From Deltaproteobacteria bacterium (lineage in GTDB: Bacteria; UBA10199; DSSB01), in assembly GCA_020440745.1 (NCBI GenBank), contig JAGRNM010000112.1:1-5326 (forward strand): 5,326 nt of DNA, in the 5' to 3' direction. A program made the position numbers and the translations under genes. The notes beneath the pieces were generated by a model. It had not been told where the DNA came from. It ran no database searches and worked only from the letters and a program-made list of their open reading frames with translations. Below, piece after piece: positions 1 to 5,326 of this stretch. How positions within the stretch are numbered: the stretch's first letter is position 1; each line of letters opens with the position of its first letter.

Positions 1-629
1 TTAGGAAAAAGCTCTCGCTCAGGTTTTTCCTCTAGGCTTTTTAAAGAAGTCATATAATTGCTAATCGCTCCATCATAGGCAGCCGTATGGCTAAAAGCCT
101 TAGCCATCAACTCAAAGCGATATTTACGACTAAGAGACAGATCGGAGTTTTCCAATTCTAATTTAAGTTTGTCATAGTCATTAGGGTCCACCACGACTGC
201 CACATACTCCCAGTTTTTAGCCGCTGACCTAATCATCGTCGGTCCACCAATGTCGATGTTTTCAATGGCTTCTTTTAAAGCCACCTCTGGGTCTTGAATG
301 GTTTTTTCAAAGGGATAAAGGTTAACCACCACTAGATCAACATCCACAATGCCGTGTTCTTTTTTAGCCGCTTGATGTTGGGGATTGTCTCTTAGATTAA
401 GAATACCACCATGAATTTTAGGATGAAGCGTCTTGACTCGGCCATCCATCATCTCAGGAAACTCTGTGTAGTCTTCTACTGGCCTTACGGAAATGTTTTC
501 TTTTTGCAAAAGTCTCTGAGTCCCCCCAGTGGAAAGGATCTCCACTCCTTGTTTACTTAAATAACGAGCCAAGTCTACAATACCGCTTTTGTCTGACACA
601 CTAAGAAGGGCTCGTTTAATTTTGGTCAT
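1..629 (-). CDS. purH: PurH, bifunctional AICAR transformylase / IMP cyclohydrolase (N-terminal part, runs off left edge)
   Basis: This is the N-terminal 209 codons of the cytosolic bifunctional enzyme for the last two steps of de novo purine synthesis: AICAR formylation by 10-formyl-THF, then ring closure to IMP. The visible part is essentially the whole MGS-like IMP cyclohydrolase domain. The C-terminal transformylase domain lies outside the window; the family is usually about 510-530 residues. Diagnostic stretches are VSDKSGI (11-17), STGGT (33-37), MMDGRVKTLHPKIHGGIL (60-77), VVNLYPF (101-107), ENIDIGGPTMIRSAAKN (123-139) and AFSHTAAYDGAI. K66, Y105, D126 and K138 match the cyclohydrolase active-site positions known from the human enzyme. 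The ATG at 629-627 is the only sensible start, because an in-frame TAG lies three codons upstream. No clear Shine-Dalgarno is visible. It begins 50 bp after the mlaD-like stop, so it may be the distal gene of the same transcript. The frame is open at the edge, so this is truncation by the window and not damage. Confidence 0.96.
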   Translation of the reverse strand, partial: MTKIKRALLSVSDKSGIVDLARYLSKQGVEILSTGGTQRLLQKENISVRPVEDYTEFPEMMDGRVKTLHPKIHGGILNLRDNPQHQAAKKEHGIVDVDLVVVNLYPFEKTIQDPEVALKEAIENIDIGGPTMIRSAAKNWEYVAVVVDPNDYDKLKLELENSDLSLSRKYRFELMAKAFSHTAAYDGAISNYMTSLKSLEEKPERELFP

Positions 630-679
630 GGGTCTACTCTACTTTCAGTTTCTAAAAGGATTTAAATTAAAAGCTTAAG

Positions 680-2029
680 CTATCTAGTCAATAAACTAGC
701 TCCCCCAAAGAGAGCGCTTAAGTCATCGTCAGTAAAACGAATACCTGCTCCCACAAACCAATCAGGACCATCAAAGCGATTTAACAAATCATCTCCCCCA
801 CCCATTAAATAAAAAGTAGGAGTAATATTGAGTTGGCCCTTGGCTTTTAAATTAGGACCATTGTCTCCAAAACGAAAAGTCTCTAAACTCACCTGAAAAG
901 GCCCTTTATTATAATCCAAACCCACACCACCCTTGGACTCGATCAAACCACCACGAACAGTCAAGTCCTTAAAGCGCTTAGCAATCTGAACATTAAAACG
1001 TAGAGTATTTTCTTCGCTTTTTTCTCGCAGAATAGTGGAGGTCACTCCATCGGTGGTTCTGACTTCAGTTTCTGTACTTAAACTAGGAGGTGGACTGGGA
1101 TCGGTTGCTATCCCAAAAAGAAAATACTTATCAGGACTAGTCGCCAACTTAAGATTAACATAGTTTTTAGCCTCGCCCGCCTGACCTAAGTATTCTAGAT
1201 GATAATCAATCTCGGTTTGAAAACTCCTTACTGTACGAGTAAGATCGCTGACGTTTTGTAAAATCTCTTCCCCAGTTTCATAAAGACTCTCGTCTTTAAG
1301 TACCCTTCCAATGTTTCCCTTTCCCTCCACCAAATTTGTGGTAATTTGATTCATCCCCTGCAAAATTTCTTTCATGTCTTCTCGCCCATAAGAAGAAAGC
1401 TCTCTCATGTCCGCACTAATCGCTGCCAAATTAGCAATTAATGCTTCTGTATTTTTAGAAGAACTCTGAGTTAGCTTAACCCACTCGCGACTTAGGGTTT
1501 CCATGTTTTCCAAAATCTTAGCAGCTCGAGAATTTTCTCCCTCCGAGTACTCACGCATAGACTTAGTGATGGCCTTTAAGTCCTCGCTCAATAACATCAT
1601 GTCTCGGGCTAGTTGTTGAAAGTCAGGGGCCGGTTTGACCTTAGAGACGGTACCGCCCGACTCAATGGACTCCCTTTGCTGACCGGAGGGAGTGATCTCA
1701 ATATAGGTATCTCCCAAAACTCCCCTAGTTCTTACTTCGGCAGAAGCATCTTTATCAATGGTGACCCCTTTTTCTAATTCAATCTCTAGCCTAGCTTTTT
1801 GATCCTTGGTTAACTCCACACGGTTGACCACACCCACGGGAATACCAGCAATTTGCACCGGCGTCTTACGACTAATCCCTTCCGCAAGGTCCATCACCAC
1901 GTAGACCTTATAAGTACCACCCCAATTAAAACCCAACTGGCTCACATCCAGGGTAATGTACATTAAGAGCAAAATAGCGACAAAAACAAAGGCGCCTACT
2001 TTGGCTTCAGTGGAAAAATGACGTTTCAT
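680..2029 (-). CDS. mlaD: MlaD-type MCE-domain protein with coiled-coil and C-terminal beta-rich domain
   Basis: This is the membrane-anchored substrate-binding subunit of an Mla-type lipid ABC transporter. Residues 1-10 are short and basic, followed by one membrane segment (about 11-28, VGAFVFVAILLLMYITL), which predicts an N-in anchor with the rest periplasmic. One MCE domain covers about 38-114, with GISRKTPVQIAGIPVGVVN (51-69) and TRGVLGDTYIEITP (101-114). A long helical, probably coiled-coil, stretch covers about 134-280 and contains the family motif GKGNIGRVLKDESLYE. The last 165 or so residues alternate polar and hydrophobic positions in roughly eight predicted strands and end GAGIRFTDDDLSALFG. 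E. coli MlaD is about 183 residues, so this protein is much longer. Similar long forms occur in deltaproteobacterial-type genomes (recalled, not searched). It lies 52 bp downstream of the mlaF-like gene and has no clear Shine-Dalgarno. The stop is TAG. The family call is secure; the C-terminal function and the exact lipid are inference. Confidence 0.92.
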   Translation of the reverse strand: MKRHFSTEAKVGAFVFVAILLLMYITLDVSQLGFNWGGTYKVYVVMDLAEGISRKTPVQIAGIPVGVVNRVELTKDQKARLEIELEKGVTIDKDASAEVRTRGVLGDTYIEITPSGQQRESIESGGTVSKVKPAPDFQQLARDMMLLSEDLKAITKSMREYSEGENSRAAKILENMETLSREWVKLTQSSSKNTEALIANLAAISADMRELSSYGREDMKEILQGMNQITTNLVEGKGNIGRVLKDESLYETGEEILQNVSDLTRTVRSFQTEIDYHLEYLGQAGEAKNYVNLKLATSPDKYFLFGIATDPSPPPSLSTETEVRTTDGVTSTILREKSEENTLRFNVQIAKRFKDLTVRGGLIESKGGVGLDYNKGPFQVSLETFRFGDNGPNLKAKGQLNITPTFYLMGGGDDLLNRFDGPDWFVGAGIRFTDDDLSALFGGASLLTR

Positions 2030-2081
2030 CTTAAAGTTGATTTTCTAAATTTTTAATTTAAGGCAAAAGCAAACAAAAAAA

Positions 2082-2816
2082 TTATGTTTTAATCGCCGCC
2101 GCATTCAAAAATTTTTTTACAAACTCTTTGTCGGATTTAACAAACTCCTGCGGCGGACCTTGTTCTAAAATTGTCCCACCTTTAAGCATGGCCACGTTAT
2201 GAGCCATTCTTAAACCACTAGCTACATCATGACTGACCACCACGCAAGTTAGGTTAAAGCGCTTTTGAGTGTCTACAATTAAGTCATCAATAGACTGGGT
2301 CAAAAGCGGATCCAAACCAGTCGTTGGTTCATCAAAGAGCACAATTTTTGGCCTTAACATAAGGGCCCTGGCCAAGCCTACCCTTTTACGCATTCCACCA
2401 CTGAGCTCACTGGGCAATTTGCTTTCTCGCCCACTTAAGTCCACCTGAGCTAGCTTTTCTTCCACCTGGGCTTGGATTTCTTTTTCTGGAAAATCGGTAT
2501 GGATGCGCAAAGGAAAGGCTAAATTTTCGTAAACATTTAAAGAGTCAAAAAGGGCTGCATTTTGAAAAACCATCCCAAAAAGTCGCCTCTTAGCTGTTAA
2601 TTCCCTTTCTTTTAAAGAATAAAGCTCTTCCCCTTCTAAATAAACCTCACCCTCATCGGGAGGCAAAAGACCTAAGATAGTTTTTAATAGGACACTTTTG
2701 CCTTCTCCAGAAGGACCCAGAATGACGGTAGTCTTACCCTCTGGGATTTCTAGACTTAAACCATTGAGGACTTTTTGATCCTTAAAAGACTTATGAATGT
2801 TTTTTAATTGAATCAT
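2082..2816 (-). CDS. mlaF: MlaF-type ABC transporter ATP-binding protein
   Basis: This is the cytoplasmic ATPase that would power the Mla/MCE lipid transporter with the adjacent permease. All ABC motifs are present and intact in its 244 residues: Walker A GPSGEGKS (34-41), Q-loop VFQNAALFDSL (83-93), signature LSGGMRKRVGLARAL (138-152), Walker B KIVLFDEPTTGLDP (157-170, catalytic E163), D-loop directly after, and H-loop VVSHD (H196). The Q-loop 'NAALFDSL' and the 'GGMRKRVGLARA' signature are typical of the MlaF/TTG2A branch, not of amino-acid or drug importers. E. coli MlaF has about 25 more C-terminal residues; this protein ends soon after the segment EFVKKFLN. It follows the permease gene by 21 bp and precedes the MCE gene by 52 bp, the usual E-F-D order. 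No Shine-Dalgarno is visible; the start is preceded by a U-rich tract. The stop is TAA. Confidence 0.96.
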   Translation of the reverse strand: MIQLKNIHKSFKDQKVLNGLSLEIPEGKTTVILGPSGEGKSVLLKTILGLLPPDEGEVYLEGEELYSLKERELTAKRRLFGMVFQNAALFDSLNVYENLAFPLRIHTDFPEKEIQAQVEEKLAQVDLSGRESKLPSELSGGMRKRVGLARALMLRPKIVLFDEPTTGLDPLLTQSIDDLIVDTQKRFNLTCVVVSHDVASGLRMAHNVAMLKGGTILEQGPPQEFVKSDKEFVKKFLNAAAIKT

Positions 2817-2818
2817 CA

Positions 2819-2830
2819 GAAAATAAAAAA
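2819..2830 (-). promoter_or_regulatory. U-rich leader element before mlaF (copy 2)
   Basis: The same minus-strand 12-mer seen before mlaE ends 2 nt before the mlaF ATG, within the 21-bp mlaE-mlaF gap. No purine-rich Shine-Dalgarno is present in that gap. Confidence 0.25.
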
Positions 2831-2837
2831 TTAAAAA

Positions 2838-3665
2838 CTAATAACGAAACCACTCAATCAACCAAATGGCTAAAAAGTAATTCATCACCAAAACGCATAC
2901 CGAGCCATACACCACCGCTTTGGTAGTGGCCTTACCCACACCTTCTGCTCCACCACGAGTAGAATAACCTTGGTAACAAGCAATCAAACTAAGGGCTATC
3001 CCAAAAAAAACTGCTTTGATAATCCCTTGATAAAAATCATCGGGATCCACAATATAACGATAACAAAAAAAATAAACCCCCTCACAAAACTCCAACAAAA
3101 AAACGCTCACCACATAAGAACCCAAAAGCCCCAGGCCATTAAAGATCATCACCAAAAGGGGCATCATCAGGGTGGTCGCCCATAGTCTAGGTACCACTAA
3201 GTAATTAATAGGAGAAACCGCCATACTCTCTAAAGCGTCGATTTGTTCTGTCACCCGCATGGTTCCAATTTCCGCAGCCATGCCCGATCCTGCTCTAGCC
3301 ACAATCATTAAAGCGGTAAAAACCGGAGCTAGCTCCCTTGCCAAGGCCACCCCCACGGTAGAACCCACTAAACTCTCTGCATTAAAAAGCTTAAAAGCCT
3401 GTCCCGTTTGTAAAGCAAAGACCATACCGGAAAACAAACCCACCAAGGCTACAATAGGTGTAGAACTCACACCGATTTTCATCATTTGTTCTACCCAAAC
3501 CCTGACATGAAAAAGCCCCTGAAAAGTCCAACGAAAAGCCTTGGCCGCAAAAAAACTAAAGGCTCCTAAGTCCAAAAAAATCTGTCTAAAATTATTCCCC
3601 AACCAGTGAAAAAAATCATGGACCCAGGGAAACCTAAGACTAAAATTTTTTAAAAAATCAATCAT
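2838..3665 (-). CDS. mlaE: MlaE-type ABC transporter permease
   Basis: This is the inner-membrane permease of the Mla/MCE lipid transporter, expected to act as a dimer with two MlaF-type ATPases and an MCE-protein hexamer. Its 275 residues are strongly hydrophobic, with about five to six membrane segments: an N-terminal interfacial helix near 29-50, then segments near 68-90, 100-123, 155-195 and 210-270. The MlaE family core is clear: LARELAPVFTALMIVARAGS (108-127) followed by EIGTMRVTEQIDALESM (132-148) and SPINYLVVPR (151-160). The C-terminal part has GIIKAVFFG and YQGYSTRGGAEGVGKATTKAVV, both typical. It has roughly 15-20 extra aromatic-rich N-terminal residues compared with the usual ~260-residue members. 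Upstream of the ATG there is no Shine-Dalgarno, only a U-rich tract. The gene follows alr by 53 bp and precedes mlaF by 21 bp. The stop is TAG. Confidence 0.95.
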   Translation of the reverse strand: MIDFLKNFSLRFPWVHDFFHWLGNNFRQIFLDLGAFSFFAAKAFRWTFQGLFHVRVWVEQMMKIGVSSTPIVALVGLFSGMVFALQTGQAFKLFNAESLVGSTVGVALARELAPVFTALMIVARAGSGMAAEIGTMRVTEQIDALESMAVSPINYLVVPRLWATTLMMPLLVMIFNGLGLLGSYVVSVFLLEFCEGVYFFCYRYIVDPDDFYQGIIKAVFFGIALSLIACYQGYSTRGGAEGVGKATTKAVVYGSVCVLVMNYFLAIWLIEWFRY

Positions 3666-3669
3666 GGGT

Positions 3670-3681
3670 GAAAATAAAAAA
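3670..3681 (-). promoter_or_regulatory. U-rich leader element before mlaE (copy 1)
   Basis: The minus-strand 12-mer TTTTTTATTTTC ends 4 nt before the mlaE ATG, where a Shine-Dalgarno would be expected. An identical 12-mer precedes mlaF. Such U-rich tracts can favour ribosomal protein S1-assisted initiation; that role here is inference, and chance in an A+T-rich gap is possible. Confidence 0.25.
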
Positions 3682-3687
3682 CGCTAC

Positions 3688-3716
3688 TATCCTGTGGCCA
3701 AGGGATATCAAGGATA
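3688..3716 (-). repeat. Imperfect hairpin-like inverted repeat between alr and mlaE
   Basis: On the minus strand TATCCT and AGGATA (6 bp) flank a 17-nt loop, followed 6 nt later by a run of six T's (3681-3676). The layout vaguely recalls an intrinsic terminator or attenuator after alr. The stem is short and low in G+C, the loop is long and the T-run is not adjacent, so efficient termination is unlikely. Confidence 0.2.
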
Positions 3717-3718
3717 AA

Positions 3719-4840
3719 TTAGTTTGTATACACTCTTGGCACTCGCAAACCTACGCCACAGAGTAATTCGTAGGCAATGGTACCCGCTTGTTCAGCTACT
3801 TTTTCTACGGGTAAATTTTTCCCCCATAGTTCAACTTCCTGGCCCAGGTGAGCTGATTTTAAATCGGTGACATCCACCAAAGTTAAATCCATACAGACCC
3901 TACCCACCACAGGACAAAGCTTGCCATCGATCCAGACTTCGCCTTGATTACTTAAGTGTCTCCTATAACCATCTGCATAACCCACTGGCAAAATCGCCAC
4001 CCGACTATCTCTAAGTGCAACCCAAGTACCACCATAACTAACCGCCTGACCACGGGGTATTTTTTTTAGACTAAAAATCTTTGTAGTAAAACTCATGACT
4101 GGTTCAAGGGCTTGGGTACGGGGCAAAGTCCTTTCAGGCGCCACACCGTAAAGCATTAAACCAGGTCTAGCCCAGTCAGCATCCTGCATCTGACCCGCCA
4201 TTAAAGCCGCACTATTAACAAGATGAAAACAAGGACTGGATGGAAAAAATTTTTGAACCTGTTTTCTGACCTTTTCAAACACTTCTCTTTGCTTAAGCAC
4301 CGCTTCGCTCTTGGGATTTTCTGCGCTGGCTAAGTGGCTAAAGACACTTTTTAATTTTAAAACAGAAGAAGCTTTGAGTTTTTTCAAGACCAAGTCCAAA
4401 TCCTCCGGCCAAAAACCCAAACGCCCCATACCGGTGTCTACTTTGATAGAAACGCCTAAAGGCTTTTTTAAATTTTTCTCTAATCCTTCCAAAGAAGCCA
4501 TTTCAAAAAGACAAGGCTCCAAAGCAAAATCCTGCAAGACTTCCACAGGAGCCTCCATAGGACCACCTAAAATTAAAATTCTTCCATCAAAACCCCCTTG
4601 CCTTAAAATTAAAGCTTCCTCCACTGTGGCCACTCCTAAAGAAGCAATCCCCATCTCTTTTAAAAGCAGAGCTATTTCTAAGCTTCCATGACCGTAAGCA
4701 TTGGCCTTGACAATGGGAATCAACTGACCTGATCCTTTTAATAAAGACTGAGCCAAGCTGACATTGCTTTTTAAAGCTCTTAAGTCTATCCTGGCCTGAG
4801 TGGGTCTAAAAAAATTGGACTGGGCTTGAGCTTGTACCAT
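3719..4840 (-). CDS. alr: Alanine racemase, PLP-dependent
   Basis: This cytosolic fold-type III PLP enzyme interconverts L- and D-alanine, supplying D-Ala for peptidoglycan. Its 373 residues match the family's normal length. The N-terminal barrel carries the PLP lysine K45 in IVKANAYGHG (43-52), then KVDTGMGRLGF (133-143, with R140), FSHLASAE (167-174, with H169), and NSAALM plus ARPGLMLYG (224-232, with R225). The C-terminal beta domain carries the second catalytic base Y269 in AVSYGGTW (266-273), VGYADGYRR (286-294), GRVCMD (313-318), and a C-terminal YELLCGVGLRVPRVY. All the main catalytic residues are present. The ATG at 4840 has a good AAGGA ribosome binding site 5 bp upstream, the clearest in the window. 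It is the first gene of the leftward run and diverges from the metallo-hydrolase remnant. Nothing separates biosynthetic alr from catabolic dadX on sequence alone, but no dadA is adjacent, which favours a biosynthetic role. Confidence 0.97.
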   Translation of the reverse strand: MVQAQAQSNFFRPTQARIDLRALKSNVSLAQSLLKGSGQLIPIVKANAYGHGSLEIALLLKEMGIASLGVATVEEALILRQGGFDGRILILGGPMEAPVEVLQDFALEPCLFEMASLEGLEKNLKKPLGVSIKVDTGMGRLGFWPEDLDLVLKKLKASSVLKLKSVFSHLASAENPKSEAVLKQREVFEKVRKQVQKFFPSSPCFHLVNSAALMAGQMQDADWARPGLMLYGVAPERTLPRTQALEPVMSFTTKIFSLKKIPRGQAVSYGGTWVALRDSRVAILPVGYADGYRRHLSNQGEVWIDGKLCPVVGRVCMDLTLVDVTDLKSAHLGQEVELWGKNLPVEKVAEQAGTIAYELLCGVGLRVPRVYTN

Positions 4841-4843
4841 AAA

Positions 4844-4850
4844 CTTCCTT
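4844..4850 (-). promoter_or_regulatory. Ribosome binding site of alr
   Basis: On the minus strand the sequence is AAGGAAG; its AAGGA core (4850-4846) sits 5 nt before the alr ATG at 4840. It is the only convincing Shine-Dalgarno among the window's genes and supports the chosen alr start. Confidence 0.75.
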
Positions 4851-4883
4851 AACTTAGAGCTTTTTTAGACTCCCATTCTAATC

Positions 4884-4912
4884 TTGCTTCTTAGGAACAA
4901 AGGGACTATGAA
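4884..4912 (+). promoter_or_regulatory. Candidate sigma-70-type promoter for the rightward metallo-hydrolase gene
   Basis: TTGCTT (4884-4889) and TATGAA (4907-4912) are separated by exactly 17 bp, each a partial match to the -35 and -10 consensus. Transcription would start near 4919, leaving a leader of about 25 nt before the ATG at 4945. The match is modest and A+T-rich DNA gives such hits by chance. No comparably spaced leftward promoter for alr was found: the best -10-like box on that strand (TAGAAT) has a -35-like TTGTTC only 14 nt away. The whole 104-bp gap (4841-4944) must nevertheless hold any alr promoter located here. Confidence 0.35.
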
Positions 4913-4914
4913 AA

Positions 4915-4929
4915 TAAACTAAAAGTTTA
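4915..4929. repeat. Perfect 6-bp inverted repeat in the divergent intergenic region
   Basis: TAAACT-AAA-AGTTTA is a perfect 6-bp inverted repeat with a 3-bp centre. It lies just downstream of the candidate rightward -10 box and about 75 bp upstream of alr. This position would suit an operator for a regulator of either gene, or a weak A+T-rich hairpin in the leader. The symmetry is seen directly; the function is unknown. Confidence 0.4.
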
Positions 4930-4944
4930 CTAAAATAAAAGCAT

Positions 4945-5326
4945 ATGAATTCCACACCCTATCAAATTACTCACCTTGGTCACGGAAGCAATCTTCTTCG
5001 TTTGGGAGACCAATATTTTTTAACTGACCCTAATTTTTCTCCAAAAATCTTCCTCAAAGGAAACCGGGCTGTCCCTCCAGGCATGAAGCCCCAGGATTTA
5101 CCCAAAATCAGTGCTATTATTATTAGTCATGCTTGTTATGACCATTTGGATATTTTTAGCTATAAATATTTTAGCAATCATACCCCCATTGTTTGTCCTA
5201 AAGGCGTGGGGGCTTTTATTAAACGTTTTTGAAGTAACCCTATTACCGAAATCCCCCATCATAAAAGTCATGAGGTAGGCGGAGTTACTATCCACGCTGT
5301 TGCCATTAAAAAAAGAGGCTACCGTT
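4945..5326 (+). pseudogene. Broken MBL-fold metallo-hydrolase (NAPE-PLD/UlaG-like), in-frame TGA at 5230-5232, runs off right edge
   Basis: The first 95 codons (4945-5229) read as the N-terminal part of an MBL-fold hydrolase of the Lactamase_B_2 / NAPE-PLD-like type. Visible elements are HLGHGSNLL (10-18), FLTDPNFS (25-32), AVPPGMKPQDLP (42-53) and ISHACYDHLD (60-69). Family members usually exceed 250 residues and hydrolyse phosphodiester, lactone or similar bonds with one or two metals. A TGA then interrupts the frame, but the same frame continues without stops to the edge with family-like sequence (ITEIPHHKSHEVGGVTIHAV), which fits the segment normally reading '..eLdWwqs..vgg.ritavPaqHw..R'. 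The HxHxDH motif has Cys64 in place of the second His, and Lys123 falls where a later metal-ligand His is expected. ATG 4945 is the first possible start (in-frame TAA three codons upstream) and has no Shine-Dalgarno. A nonsense mutation in a decaying gene fits best; a sequencing error or a short expressed product cannot be excluded. Confidence 0.6.

Noticed and set aside
672..681. Palindrome AGCTTAAGCT at the end of the mlaD-like gene as a terminator
   Set aside because: The stem would be only about 3 bp around a 4-nt loop and the following T-rich stretch is interrupted. It is too weak to call.
2194..2816. Glu38 in the Walker A of MlaF (GPSGEGKS) as an unusual residue
   Set aside because: That position is variable in the GxxGxGKS consensus, and all catalytic residues are intact, so it is not notable.
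2970..3510. Plus-strand open frames opposite mlaE
   Set aside because: They lie wholly within a well-supported MlaE gene, resemble no known protein, have low-complexity Lys/Thr/Pro-rich translations and no ribosome binding site.
4311..4691. Plus-strand 126-codon frame opposite alr
   Set aside because: It is antisense to a fully conserved part of alanine racemase and its Lys/Ser/Pro-rich translation looks like a shadow frame.
5230..5232. UGA read as Gly, Trp or selenocysteine
   Set aside because: About 1,500 codons in the other genes contain no in-frame TGA, which argues against a reassigned code. For selenocysteine, no suitable hairpin just downstream was seen, only a 6-bp AGTAAC/GTTACT pairing with a 45-nt loop.
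5225..5260. Programmed +1 frameshift at CGT TTT TGA, similar in look to the prfB site
   Set aside because: The +1 frame meets a TAG within about 17 codons and gives no family-like sequence, whereas the original frame past the TGA does. A nonsense change fits better.
5098..5295. Minus-strand 65-codon frame opposite the metallo-hydrolase
   Set aside because: It overlaps sequence explained by the metallo-hydrolase on the other strand and shows no recognisable domain.
1..5326. A novel defence system, mobile element or biosynthetic cluster
   Set aside because: All the genes belong to known housekeeping or envelope families. No transposase, integrase, terminal repeats, CRISPR-like repeats, toxin-antitoxin pair or tRNA was seen.

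Overview
The window is a chromosomal housekeeping segment from a Gram-negative bacterium. It holds one leftward (minus-strand) gene run and the start of one divergent rightward gene. The best guess at the source is a Bdellovibrio-like or other former deltaproteobacterial lineage. That guess rests on a long MlaD/MCE protein with a beta-rich C-terminal domain ending in a 'GIRFTDDDL' motif, on the PurH sequence style, and on a moderately A+T-rich composition judged by eye. No taxonomic marker gene is present, so this remains inference.

In transcription order (right to left) the minus-strand run is: alanine racemase (alr, 4840-3719); the MlaE-type permease (3665-2838); the MlaF-type ATPase (2816-2082); a 449-residue MlaD-type MCE protein (2029-680); and the 5' part of purH (629 to the left edge, incomplete). 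Gaps are 53, 21, 52 and 50 bp with no convincing terminator, so co-transcription is plausible. MlaE, MlaF and MlaD would form an inner-membrane ABC lipid transporter that moves phospholipid between the inner and outer membranes. Alr supplies D-alanine for peptidoglycan, and PurH performs the last two steps of IMP synthesis. No mlaB (STAS) or mlaC (periplasmic carrier) gene lies between the mla genes.

To the right, a 104-bp divergent intergenic region (4841-4944) holds a good alr ribosome binding site, a candidate rightward promoter and a perfect 6-bp inverted repeat. Beyond it, on the plus strand, is a metallo-beta-lactamase-fold gene of the NAPE-PLD/UlaG-like type. It is broken by an in-frame TGA after 95 codons, yet family-like sequence continues in the same frame to the right edge. 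Its metal-binding motif is also altered, so it looks like a decaying gene.

I found no RNA gene, CRISPR array, insertion sequence or defence system, and no stretch above 300 bp lacks a gene. The most interesting points are the MCE protein's C-terminal beta domain, the decayed metallo-hydrolase, and the lack of Shine-Dalgarno sequences upstream of mlaE and mlaF, where a shared U-rich 12-mer is found instead.
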